In this document: in pieces, positions 49,000 to 59,782 of the stretch
Numbering within the stretch: the stretch's first letter is position 1
How the letters are laid out: every line of letters begins with the position of its first letter
Assembly (NCBI GenBank): GCA_021495925.1
Contig: JAKEKT010000020.1
Span: forward strand, 372,001-436,000
Direction of reading: 5' to 3'
Length of the DNA stretch: 64,000 nt
Origin: Diplodia intermedia
Lineage: Eukaryota > Ascomycota > Dothideomycetes > Botryosphaeriales > Botryosphaeriaceae
The notes under the pieces: model-generated
Told to the model about the DNA's origin: nothing
The model's database searches: none
Seen by the model: the letters and a program-made list of their open reading frames with translations, nothing else
Made by a program: the position numbers and the translations under genes

Positions 49000-51600
49000 C
49001 GTACGGTTTTACTTATTCGTATCTTACTAGGCCTTCTCTAGAATGCTAAAAAGATTTAATATAGTAATATAAGAATTAAAGAAGCTAAAAGTAAGAAGAA
49101 GCTTAAAGACCGTATTATAGTATAAATAAGCGATAGTAGTATAAAGAAGAGAAGTATTAAGGCTTTAAGAAGTTACTTTTATAGTCTTATTTTTAGAGTC
49201 TAGTATCTACGCGTACATAAGCGCGGGCGTAGAATAGACGTAGTCGTCGCTACTATTACGTTTAATACGCGCGTAAACGCGGGCGTAAGCGTATTCGCCG
49301 AGCTTTTAATCGTACGTACTCGATATTCTATTCTTTATAATATATCTAAAGACGTTAAACGAGCCGATCGATCGATCTCTTCTTTACGTTTATATTAAAA
49401 GAATAGTAATAGTCGAAAACTACTTATATAATAATAATCTACGCGGATTTTTAACGTCGCGAATACGTCGTTAATCTACTTAATCTATCTTATTAATATA
49501 ACTATTTTACCGCGTCTATCTTTATCTTCTCTTACGTATCGTTCTATTAAGACGTCTAGGCCGTTCTCTTTATAGCTCTATATCTAGCCGCGAAGCTAGA
49601 CTTTTCTATAGATATCGAACGTCTCTTTCTATACTTCTACTATATTATCTTCGCTATCTCTATTAATACTATCTTCGCTATCTCTATTAATACTACCGCC
49701 GTTTTCTTTATCGTAGCCGCCGCTATCGTCGCCGCTACTACCGCCTTCTCTATCGTAGCCGCCGCTACCGTCGCCGCTACTACCGCCGCCGCCGCTATTA
49801 GCGCCCGTCGCGCTATTAGCGTCCGTCGCGTCTTACGCTATATAATTAAGTGCTTCTTATTCTATTCTTTCTAGATCTATTAAGTAAGTAGTTACTCTAT
49901 TATAACGTTTTTATTCTTCTATATTTAGTAGTCTATTATTATATAGCGCATCTTAGCTCTTTCGATTAGATTTCGATAAACGTGCGGCTTCTTCGCTAAT
50001 TAATAACCTAGCGCGTAAATAGACTATTCTACTATCTTATTATAGCGACGATTCGTTAGCTCTATCGAGATAAAATACGATTCGTTATACGTAAAATAGC
50101 TATATTAGCGAGGTCTAGTATATATTAAATAAGACGCTATTACGCCGTTTTTATCGTAACTTAGATATAATATTAGAGTCGAATAATAAGATTAAGAGTC
50201 TAAGATAATTATCTTTCGCTTACGATATATTATTCTTCGTCTCTAGCTTTAATAGTTATTTTTAGAAGATATATCGTTTCTACGTAATAGAGTATACGCT
50301 AGTAGTCTAAATAAACACCTCGAATCTTTTAAGAGGACCCGCTACGTTCGTAGTATTTTAGGCATAGAAATCGGGTTACGAGAAGAAGAGAAAGTAGCGT
50401 AAAAAAATATCTTCTATTTCTTATTATTCTATATAGAGTATTTATTAAGTTATTTCTTAAGCGTCGTTATATTCTTCGCTCTTATATTCTTCGCCGTCGT
50501 GTTCTTCGCCGTTATATTCTTCGCCCTTATATTTTATCTTCTTAAACGCGATAGATACTTACTCTATTAGATTAAAGTATTTATTCTATCTCTTCTTTAT
50601 ACGAGTAATCTTTATCTTTAATACCGTATTCTTCTTCTTAATACTCTAAACTTTAGCTCTAAAACGGTCGAACTTCTTTCTTAATATCTCTATACTACTA
50701 ATTCTCGAAGTCGCGGTAGTTAAGAAGTCGATCTAACTAAAAGAGCTCTTAAGATATAAGTAGCCCTTCTTATTCTATCTATACTACGTATATAAATAGC
50801 CGACGTTCTCGCTATTAATAACCTCTTACTAATAGACTATATATTAAATATTTTTTCTTATATAATACTCGTATAGTTTCGTAATCTCTTTATAGACTTC
50901 GATAATTCTATTATAGTAATAAGCTCTCTCTAGCCGTTTCCGCGCGTTAATATCGATTAGTGCGATTTTTATATTCTTCTATTACTTTTCTTTCGAAACA
51001 AACTAAGTAGATTTCGAATTAGTTAAATAGCGGTACTTAATTAGCTTCTTACGAGGCGACGCTAATATAGCTAATAAAGGCGTTAGCGATCGTTCTTAAG
51101 GCTAAATAGAGGGCGTATAGAAGCCGAAGAGGTATTCGAACTTAGACTAAGCGGCGAGCGACTAAATCTACTACTTTATCTTTGCTAAATTTAGTATAGA
51201 AGAGCTTAAATCTTCGAACGAGTTATTCGGGCGAGCTTACGCTAAGTATAGCGAACGGCTAGCTAGAATCTTTATCGTTCTTTACGCTCTTAGTGTTATA
51301 ATTTCTAGACTATCGACCTCGAAGTTAAGCTTATTAGGGTCGATATAGACGCTAATAAGTTAGTACGATACTAGAGTTAAGATAAAGAATAACTTACGGC
51401 TTTAGTAGAGCTTTATTATTAGTTAGACCGCCGTCTTTATCGTTACTATCGATGCGCGAGCCGCGTTATCTAGATAAACGCCGCTATTTCTTCTTAGACG
51501 ATAGTATCGATGCGCTATAAGACGGTTACGAGTCCGTCGTCTCTACTATCTAGTCTATACTAGCTTTGGTTTACGATACGCGTCGTTTAGAAGGTAAGCT
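49000..51600 (-). pseudogene. Decayed long ORF of unknown family (ORF Y)
   Basis: Minus-strand frame readable with TAA/TAG read through from about 51,600 to about 49,000. Seen in order: a Ser/Leu-rich start (FEDLSSSILNLAKIK), a charged helical part (NARKRLERAYYYNRIIEVYK), a basic segment, an acidic repeat of EE(Y/H)(N/D)G type near 50,460-50,540, a long charged region, Gly/Ser/Asp repeats near 49,640-49,830 (SGDGSGGYD..., INRDSED twice) and hydrophobic stretches near 49,050-49,150 that could be membrane helices. No family recognised. It may be more than one gene. Confidence 0.35.
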
Positions 51601-51776
51601 AGATAATATTATAACGGCGCGAACGCGACGGCGCGAACGCGACGGCTAAAGCGCTATAATATTATAGAGTAAAGATTATATACGACTAGCGAAGAGACCT
51701 TTTACGTAAATAGCGATATTACGTAATTAGTACGTATTAAGTAGTAAGATTCTATATTCGAATCTTAGAGTATTTC

Positions 51777-51808
51777 TAGTATTAGATACTAATAGCCTTT
51801 CTAGCTAG
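51777..51808 (+). other. Possible Helitron 3' terminus (hairpin plus CTAG)
   Basis: TAGTAT-TAG-ATACTA forms a 6-bp stem with a 3-nt loop (51,777-51,791). After 9 nt comes CTAG, directly repeated (51,801-51,808), then T. This is the usual layout of Helitron 3' ends. The stem is short and A/T-rich, so chance is possible in this composition. Confidence 0.4.
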
Positions 51809-53817
51809 TCTTAAGATAAAGTAATATTATTTTAGATTATAACGTTATCTTCTTTTTTAAATTCTATATTCTCTAATCTAGTAGTATCGTCTACGACTAA
51901 TAAGAGTATATTAAAGATATTAATAAACTAATTTACTTTATCTTTAAAAAGCTAAACGAGATTTAAGTTATATAAATTATAGTACTACTTCTTATTAAAG
52001 ATAATATCTTTTAAGCGTATAATATACTACTTACTAGATATCTATACTCTAAAGATATTAGTAAAATTATAGTCTACTAAATAGCTAATATAAGCTCTTT
52101 CTATAAGCTTTTAAGCCCTTAGAGTTTCTTTCTTTAGTACGTAGATATAATAGTCGTATATATAAAGATATAAGAGGTTTAATTTCTTATCTATTACTAC
52201 TTTAAAGAAAGTCTTTTAGTTAAGCTTATTTTATAAAGTTCTATTATAAATATATTCTATCGTCTTAATAAGCTCTAGTTATAGAGATTTTAATAGATTC
52301 GCTTTTATTCTTATTATTCTCGTCTTAGTAAGTAGAACTTCTCTAGATCGTTCGATATAACTATTTTATTCGACTATTACTAGTATAGACGTCTCTAGAG
52401 TAATTCTCTACTAGATAAACTATTATTAAAGATCTAAACTAATTATTCTTTTATTATTAATATAAAAGAAGACGATCGTAAGATTATATTTTATATAAAT
52501 AAGATAAATAGCGAATTTAATAAGATATAAGAGATTAGACTTTAGTAAATAAATAAATATAAGCGTAAAACCTATATTATAATAAATAAGATATAATATC
52601 TATTTATTATTATTATATCTAGTCTAAAGCTAAAGAAGATCGAAGAAGACTTAATAGAAGATTTAATTAAAGTTTATTTCGCTAGTTAAAACTTTAAATA
52701 CGATTCTATACGTCTTAGATAGCGAATATATCTTATACTATATAATTAAAGATAATAATAAAGGTTTAGTAATCTTTATCTTTATCGCGTTATTTTAAAG
52801 ATATTTAATAATTTTTATACTTAGATATTCTATAGTCTTATATTATCTAAACGCTATAGCGTTTTATATAATAATAAGAAAGACGTAATAAGAAGATTTA
52901 AGTTTCTTCGTTTAATCTTTATTATACTCTAAGAGATAGTATTTATTTAAAGATAGAATCTTATAGAATAGATATTTCTTAAGAATAAGCTATATCGTTC
53001 GTATATTCTAGTATATGCCCTTACTAGTTATAATATTAATAGATACGAGATTCGCTATAAATAAAGATATATAGATAATATTATTTAAGATAATACTTAC
53101 TTTATCTTTTATTCTCTTAACGTAAATTATTATCGTACTCTAGACTTTAATAGACGTCTACTAGTTATTTAAAGTAAGAAGCTTATATATTTAAGCGTTT
53201 TAAGTCTTCTAGAATCTTTCTTTTATTAATCTATTATATACGTATATATCGAAGCCTAAATCGAATAGCTAAAAGAAGTATATACTAGAGAAATAAACCG
53301 CTAGTAATATATAATAAGCTACTAGAGAGATATACTACTTCTTCTAAAATTTATTCTTCTTATTCTACTTATTTATAGTAAGATTATTCTTTCTTCGCGA
53401 CTTTTATTTAGTAATTAAGCGCTTTACTAGTTATTTAAAGTTCTTATTCTTTATCTATTTATTTATTTTAGCTTAGATCTTTAGATTAGACTTAAATTCT
53501 CTAGACTTTCTTACTAGATTAAGATACTTATAATTAGAGTACTAATAACGTTCTTTATACGCATATTAAGAAGACTAAGTTATCTTTTAACTCTAGAATT
53601 TAATAGTAAATATTATATAAGTTTTCTTAGTCTTTAATTACTCGTATATCTAAACCTCGCGAAAGTAGTTATAATAGATTTAAATAAGTTTCGTAAGATT
53701 TATAATTCTTAGAGAGTCGTAAGCGTTCTAGACTATAATAATTATTATCTAGATATTATCTAGAGGCTTAAGAACGAAGAGAAAGTTAATAATTAGCTTC
53801 TAACTCTTTAACTTAAT
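51809..53817 (-). pseudogene. copia integrase and upstream pol/gag relic
   Basis: Minus strand with read-through. The C-terminal half of a copia integrase is clear: YIERSREVLLTKTRIIRIKA (family AERxxGxLxxxARxMxxxANL) at 52,300-52,360, then W-ELIKTIEYIYNRT, VIDKKLNLLYLYIYDYYIYV (family GKKPxLSHLxxxGCxAYV) at about 52,140-52,200, and RLKDIIFNKK. Upstream, between about 52,700 and 53,817, coding is expected for the integrase N-terminus and protease, but I could not place motifs with confidence. Confidence 0.72.
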
Positions 53818-53829
53818 AAGATTCTAATA

Positions 53830-55961
53830 TTTATTTATTTATTTATTTAGTTTAACGTCTCTCTAAAGTCTAAGACTATTAGAGACGAAACCTCTTTAGA
53901 GGGTTTACTTCTAGCTATATATCTAAATATATACGTATTAGAGGAAAAGTCTAGAAGAGTACTAGAAACGATATACTTAAAAGTAGAAAATAGCGTCTAA
54001 AGTTAAGATAAAAACTTCGAAGAGAAAACCTATTAACTAAAGACTTAATAATAGAAAATAAAAGAAAGAATAAGAGAAAGTATAAGTAAAAGATAAGAAC
54101 GTTTATAATAAGAGAGATAAGAGTTAAAAACGTAGGCCTTCTACTTATAAATAAAGATCGGCGATATAAAGACTATTCTTTATAGTCTTATTCGCCTTAA
54201 ATTTGATAGAAAAGCTAAGATAAATTAAGTTTATAGACTAACTTATTCGCTTCTCTTCTTACGTTAGCTAGTACGAAGTATCGACTACTTCTAAGCCGTC
54301 GTTAAAGATAGCTACGTTCTCTCTAATAGAGAAAAGTATCTTTAAGAAGATATATTTCTTAGTAAAGAGACCGTAGATAGCTATCTTAAACTACGTCTTA
54401 GACTATTCTATCGCTCTAAACGAAATAAGATTATTTTATAGAGAATAATTCTCTAGTAGAAAACTATTAGAGAAGAAGACGATAGTTATAAGTACTAAGT
54501 TTTTCTTAAGAGAAATAGTACTTACGATAAGAACGAGTTCTTTTTTAATACTAAAGAAGCGAGCATTAAAAACGTCTTAAAATTCTCTAGCGTTAAAGAG
54601 AGACGAAAGAATAAAATCGCGTAGAACTAGTTATCTAGTAGTAGAGACCCGCGGCTTAGCTATCGAAATAGCTTTCGCGATAGGTTTACTAAAAGATCTA
54701 GTTGTTTTTAAGGCTAATAGCGAAAGATTCGTTATTATAGCCGCGGCGTAGATTTAAAAGAATTTACTAGACGTTTAGAGTATACTAGTAGACGGGTTTA
54801 AGATATTAGTAGGCTAGCGAGACTTTATACTACTAGAAGAAAGACGGTTCTTCTTAATATAATTATAAAAGACTTCTAGAAGGTCTAGAAGTTATAATTC
54901 TTTAAAATAAAAGTTTAAGAGATCTACGATCTTTTAAATATAGTCTTAGACTAGAAATATAGTATTCGAAACCGTAGTCGGTTTCGTAGACGATATAGTA
55001 GAGATCGAAATTAAAGATTAAGGGGCGAATTTCGAAGCGATAGAAATTCTAGAGTAGAGAGTTACTACTAAGATAGAAAGAGAGTTCTTACTTCTAACGC
55101 TAGATATAGAAGATATAGACCTCTTTCTAGCCTTAGATCGTAGCTCTAGAGTTAGTAGAAAGAAGTCTATCTCTATTTTCGTAGAAGTAGAGGCGTAGAA
55201 AAAGGTTTTTAAAGAAATAATAGATAAAAATCTATTATCTAAGATAGTAGTTAAGAATTTCGAAAGAGTCGAAACTAGATTAAAGATTAAGCTAATAAGA
55301 TACTTCTAGACGTAGTCGTTAAACTCTCTTTTAAAAGTAATAGACTAGTACGCGTAAGTTATCTTTATAGAGATAATTTCGTATATAATCTTATACTCTA
55401 TCTACTTCTATAGGGTCTTAGAGAGACTACTAAAGAACGAGTAAATTCGTAGATAGCTAGAAGCCTATAAAAGACGAATTAAAGTTAGTTTTTTCTTTAA
55501 TATTTAGCCGTTCTTAGCTCTCGCTAATAAACGAGTAATGTGGGGGTTACGTAGAGTACGCGATTAAGTTAGATAGATTATTATAAAGGTTTTAGTACAC
55601 GAACGCGTAAATTCTACGTAGTAGTCGCGAAGAAAAGAGAAAGTAATTCTAATAGAAATAGTAATAAGTTACTTAATATTAGCTAGACTAATATCGATAT
55701 AACTTTATTTTTAAGCTCTTTTATATGTCTTCTTTTTATATATAAAGTTTCGAAGCGATCCGACTAGAGATAGTAGTATAAGATAGATACGAAGGTCTAA
55801 GACCTAATAAACTTAACTTCTTTCTCTTACTACGTAATAGCGCGGCTAGCTACGTAGCTAAGAATTAAGATTCTAGCTATATAGACTACGAGAAATCGAT
55901 TAGTATCGGTCTTAGCGCGATTTTTAAAGGTCGATTTCGATAGACGTATATTAAGATTTAT
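53830..55961 (-). mobile_element. LINE C, short element with ORF1 but no ORF2
   Basis: 2,132 bp with a target duplication AAGRTTCTAATA (53,818-53,829 and 55,962-55,973; one A/G difference). The left end has the (AAAT)n tail and about 155 bp shared with LINEs A and B. The right end resembles their 5' end (ATTAAGATTCTAGCTA and GTATCGGTCTTAGCG near 55,865-55,912). The interior differs from A and B. A minus-strand relic near 54,130-54,330 reads like LINE ORF1: FNDGLEVVDTS, then LIYLSFSIKFKANKTIKNSL and LYIADLYL. No RT or endonuclease was found. Likely mobilised in trans by full LINEs. Confidence 0.7.
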
Positions 55962-55973
55962 AAGGTTCTAATA

Positions 55974-56636
55974 CTTAACGTTAATAGTAAATATTTTCTA
56001 TTATTTAAGCTATTATAGTATTAACTATATCTTAAAAGTCTTATAGAGGCGTTAATACTTATATTAAAGCTCGAGACGCTTTACTTTATTTATAAGATAG
56101 AGTTAATTCTTTAGATTACGTAGAATCTTCTATAAATAAGAGTCGCTTAAGATAATAAAGCTAAAGTTTTTAATAAAGATTATAATAAGAATCTAGATAT
56201 TAAGATTTACTACTATCTTATATTATTATTAATAAGTAGAGTCGTAAATTTAATAGTACTCTTATTTTATATAATAAGTCTCTACGTCTTTCGAACGATA
56301 AATACTATTAAATATATATATTAGAAGCTCTAGTAGTATTAATAGAGCGAGAAGTATAGGTTTAAGATTAATATCTAGATTAATAAGGTCTTAGATACCG
56401 CTCGTTTATATATATAGTTAAATCGATCGAAACTAAATAGTCTAATCTATTATTATTAAAAGTATAATAGGCTTCTTAAGAACGTCTATAATACTATTTA
56501 ATTATTAATTAAGAACTATAAGAGTTAGTTTAAATATAGATTTAAAAGTAGAATAAAGAGAAGATAGTAATAATACTTAAAAGTAGAATAATATTTAAAA
56601 AACTTAACTTCGCGTTCTTAATTAGTCGTTCTTATA
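55974..56636 (-). pseudogene. copia 5' internal region, probably gag N-terminus
   Basis: Lies between LINE C and the primer-binding site, where copia gag should begin. The sequence is RIP-saturated. I could not recognise a gag motif, so the assignment is positional. Confidence 0.4.
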
Positions 56637-56654
56637 CGTATTTAGACTTATAAC
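56637..56654 (-). other. copia primer-binding site
   Basis: Immediately inside the 5' LTR. The minus strand reads GTTATAAGTCTAAATACG. The first 13 bases match the complement of the initiator tRNA-Met anticodon stem-loop (GTTATGAGCCCAG) if four C/T or G/A transitions are allowed, which is the half-tRNA priming used by Drosophila copia and some Ty1/copia elements. Confidence 0.5.
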
Positions 56655-56844
56655 TATTAAACGATACTTAGAAGATATAAAGACCGCTATTTTATTAAAT
56701 ATACTATCTAGTAAGAGTTATATATACGTTCTCTATTTACTACGAATAGTAATAAGAAGAATAGAGAATAGATAATAAAGATAATAAAGATAGTATAATA
56801 ATAAATAGTAATAAGTAAGTACGTTAAATAAGTATTAATTAATA
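56655..56844 (-). repeat. 5' LTR of the copia element
   Basis: 190 bp, same length and ends as the LTR at 20,490-20,679. More strongly mutated: sites that are GGC, GTG, TGC or CAC in the other LTR are mostly TpA forms here. CTTAT follows directly at 56,845-56,849. Confidence 0.88.
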
Positions 56845-56849
56845 CTTAT

Positions 56850-57060
56850 TTAGTTATATTAGTCGATTTTATTCTTATTTATTATATTATATAAAGTGTT
56901 ATACTAAATTAATTATTATTAGACGTTAATTAGCATCGGGCGTCCTCTATTATATTCTATTAGAATTCCGCCTCGGGACTTTATAGCGGGTAACAAAAAA
57001 GAAAGTGGCCTACCCGCATTTAATACTAATATCTACGTCTGGATCTTGTATTTAACAACG
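56850..57060. other. Right flank with spill-over of RIP
   Basis: Unique sequence outside the copia target duplication is still AT-rich and almost free of CA/TG for about 45 bp, then only gradually normal by about 56,990. RIP is known to leak a short way from repeats into flanking single-copy DNA. Confidence 0.55.
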
Positions 57061-58069
57061 CATGGAAAGATTATATTGACCCCGGTGAGCTTAGAGAGCT
57101 GAAATCTTCTCTAAAGGCAGCGTTTCTATGTTCTAAATGGTTAAATGAGTAGGTGGTAGTCTTGTGTCACCTTTCGGGCACTAGCCGGAGGCGGTGGCTT
57201 TGTGGCACAGTCGTCGGCGAACTCCCACTTGCCAGTATTGTTTCCGGAACAGTTGCAGCAGGGACATGCAGGTTCTCTTAGAGTGGCAGAAGCGAGCAGT
57301 TCCTTGAGATGGGCTCGGCATGTACGGCACCGCTAGAGATTGTCCAAATGGAGGGTTTTGCAGTGCTAGACAAGGCGTGACTTCTCTTGCCTATCTGGGT
57401 TAGTTTTCGGTCCAAGCTACAGCGATTGCAATCCAACAATTGCACAGATGGCCGGGGCCCGAATTGGGCAACGATGCGTTTGAGGAATCGGCAAGACGTA
57501 AACGCCGGCGCTGGACACGGAGCACAACCGGCTAACTCTGTATCCGTCTCCGTCTTGGTGTCGGTCCGCGTGGAGGCCGCGGCCCCCGAAGCAGCTCTGG
57601 CCACGCTTGCGTTTACAAAGGCATGATTGGGATTCATGGGATTGAAAATAGGTGGCCGCAGGGCGATCTCTTGTCCGGGATTTGCCGCGCGGTTGATCCG
57701 GGGCGCAGGCAGGCACGCAGGGCGCACTGGGGCAAACGCGGCTGCTGCAACGGGCACGAAGCGCGAGGCGATTGGCCGAGCTGCCACGCCTCCCTGAGCC
57801 GCCTCCCTAGAAGCTTATCATGGCAGGAGCGACGCCGGCCACGGGGACCATGGAACGGCCTCCGTAGGTCTTGCCCGTCGGACCACGAGTCCGTGCACGC
57901 CTCGGCCATGAAACGCGCTGTTGAAGCCTCGCTTTCGCTCCCCTTCCTCTTCGCTGGTCGACTTCATCGACATGCTTGGCCCTTTTCAATGCTTTTTCAT
58001 CGCCTCTCCTTCCACTCTCGTTTCCCTTCCCTTCGTCTACCCCCTAGCGTCTTACTTCTCTAACCCCCA
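57061..58069. promoter_or_regulatory. Upstream region of the P450 gene
   Basis: About 1 kb of normal composition before the P450 start. The last 150 bp are strongly pyrimidine-rich on the plus strand, as often seen in fungal core promoters and leaders. A minus-strand open frame at 57,278-57,787 starts with GTG, not ATG, and has no recognisable domain, so no gene is called. No transposon remnant was recognised. Confidence 0.4.
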
Positions 58070-59782
58070 ATGGACACGCCAAGCATGGCCGGCGCTGCCG
58101 GTGATTCCACCCAGCCCGCGGCCACGGCCGGAGTCTCGTACACCAAGGTGCTGGCAGCCCTGTTCGTCGCCGCCCTCGCATACCGCCTCCTCGGCGGCCC
58201 CAGGAAGGACCGGGTCATGCCCACATGGATCCCCATTGAGATTTTTGTCGCAAGCACGTGTCTGGTGGCCGATGGTGTGGCGCTAAAGCTGCTGTAAGCT
58301 GACCATTCCGCAATCTCCGCCACTGCGCCTTCTCATCAGCCTGCGTGCAGTTCTCTTTTCCGCCGCTACGGCGGTTCTCTGTTTGGCATCACTTCGCAGC
58401 ACCAGGTCATCCATAATCTGAAAGGGGTCGAGCGGCTGTTTGCCCAGCCATTCCATACCCTGGACCATGAGCCCGTTGGCTACACCATCACCATCCGCGT
58501 CTTCGGCGGCGAGGACTGCAAGGAGATGCGCGATGGCCTGAACCGTTGCAAGAAAGACCTGTTCGCCGCCGTCGAGAAGGGCTTCGTCAACGAAGCTGCA
58601 GCCCTGGAAGCAATCCAGAGAGCAGACGTTGGCGCCAAAACTTACAACCTTGTCACTTTTTCTGACAATCCAGATCATCTCAACCCGTGGGAGCGGTCTG
58701 CGAATCACAAGCTGATCCAGCCGGAGACATCGACGCAGCCTGGCATCGTGGAAGTCGGTCTTGAGAATCTGATCCGCAATTACGGCACCACCATCGCCAT
58801 CCCGTTGCTGTACGGCTCCGATTTCCTTAAGCGCAATCCCCGTCTCATCGATGACTTCTGGCATTTCGACAACGTAGTCTTCCCGCTCCGCATGGTCGGC
58901 ATTCCGGAATGGGCCCCCATCAGGTCCCTGAAGGAAGGCCTCGCCGCGCGGACCCGCGTTCTTGAAGCCATGTGGTCGCTGTACGAGCGCATCGAGAAGC
59001 ACATCGAGGGCGATGAGTCCCTCGACTGTGACATGTCGGATGTGGGCCCAGTTGCCCTCGGCCGATGCAAGGCGTACATGGCCAACGGCGTCTCGTATCG
59101 GCACCGGGGCGACATCGATATGGGCTTGCTCTGGGGCCAGAACGCCAACACGCAGCCGCTCATCTACTGGTTCGTTGTCTACGTCTACGCGACTCCCGGC
59201 CTACTCGACGCCATCCGCGAGGAGATCGCCCCTTATGTCCAGCTCACCACCGACGACGCTACGCACCACGCACGCATCAGCAAGATGGACTACCCCGGCC
59301 TGTCGCGCGACTGCCCCTTGCTGAAGAGCGCCTACCTCGAGACGTTCCGGCATGCCAACGAGCCATCCTGCCTACGCTACGTCGGCCGCGACATCACCAT
59401 CGCTGATGGTGAGCAGACACACCACCTAGCACAGGGCACATATATCACCGTGCCACTCGGCATCAACCAGCGCAGCGCCGCCGTTTACGCGGATCCGACC
59501 AAGTTCGTGCCCGACCGTTTCATCGAGATGGACGAGGCCACAGGTAAGCGTGTCGCGCGCTACGGCAGCCTCAAGCCCTGGGGCATGGGCACCGGCATAT
59601 GCAAGGGTAGAACCTTCGCCGAGAAGGAGATTCTGGGCGTCGTAGCATCCGTGGCGAGCTTGTGGGATCTCGAGCCGGCCGATGGCTCGGCGTGGAAGGT
59701 GCCGGATATGAAGCCGGGGACGGGTGTGATGAGGCCAGTCAAGGACATTAGGATTAGGGCGAAGAGGAGGGTGATTTCTTGA
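58070..59782 (+). CDS. Cytochrome P450 monooxygenase (CYP7/CYP8-like class)
   Basis: Heme-thiolate monooxygenase, probably anchored in the ER membrane. Predicted 551 aa from two exons, 58070-58293 and 58351-59782, with a 57-bp intron (GTAAGC...GTGCAG) that joins GVALKLL to SLFRRYGGSLFGI. One N-terminal hydrophobic segment (VLAALFVAALAYRLL) is the anchor. The K-helix ExxR motif is ETFR near residue 404. The heme loop is PWGMGTGICKG near residues 484-493, with Trp in place of the usual Phe of FxxGxxxCxG and the Cys ligand present. This Trp variant is common in fungal P450s related to prostacyclin synthase and CYP7. The text FGGEDCKEMRDGLNRCKKDL fits the same group. The substrate cannot be inferred. 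A flavin monooxygenase gene follows on the same strand 620 bp downstream, which could suggest a joint oxidative pathway, but no backbone enzyme is visible. Confidence 0.9.

Larger units (their letters stand above)
36821..51808 (+). mobile_element. Helitron-like unit inserted between copia INT and RT
   Basis: About 15 kb separates copia integrase (51,809 up) from copia RT (36,820 down). A plus-strand Helitron Rep/helicase relic lies inside. Possible ends: A|TCTACTCTAT at 36,820/36,821, and a 6-bp-stem hairpin (51,777-51,791) followed by 9 nt and CTAGCTAG|T at 51,808/51,809. Helitrons insert between A and T, start TC and end CTRR after a small hairpin, without target duplication, and all of this fits. 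The flanking copia frame is close to continuous across the join but one base off the RT frame. Other content: direct repeats, a 54-bp tandem array, a copia fragment and relics of unknown ORFs. The unit could instead be two or more elements. Confidence 0.5.
20490..56844 (-). mobile_element. RIP-degraded Ty1/copia retrotransposon with nested insertions
   Basis: Outer element of the AT-rich island. It is bounded by two 190-bp direct repeats (LTRs) that start TATTAAACG and end TTAATA or close to it. Before RIP these ends could have been the TGTTAA/TTAACA type. The 5-bp sequence CTTAT lies immediately outside each LTR (20,485-20,489 and 56,845-56,849). Minus-strand relics of integrase, reverse transcriptase and RNase H appear in copia order (INT before RT). 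The element is interrupted by LINE A at 21,940-35,157, by a Helitron-like unit at about 36,821-51,808 and by LINE C at 53,818-55,973. Removing these leaves about 6.0 kb, the normal size for a copia element. No intact ORF remains. Confidence 0.85.

Noticed and set aside
51612..51642. Short GC-rich direct repeat GGCGCGAACGCGAC as a CRISPR-like array
   Set aside because: Only two units, no spacers, and the genome is eukaryotic.
20490..56990. AT-rich block as a centromere or an inserted mitochondrial segment
   Set aside because: Clean LTRs with a 5-bp duplication and recognisable retrotransposon and Helitron relics explain it. No mitochondrial gene was seen. Centromeres of such fungi can be RIPed repeats, but this one is bounded by active-looking genes on both sides within 40 kb.
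57278..57787. 169-codon minus-strand open frame upstream of the P450 gene
   Set aside because: Begins with GTG, composition is Ala/Pro-rich without a domain, and it lies in a promoter-like region.
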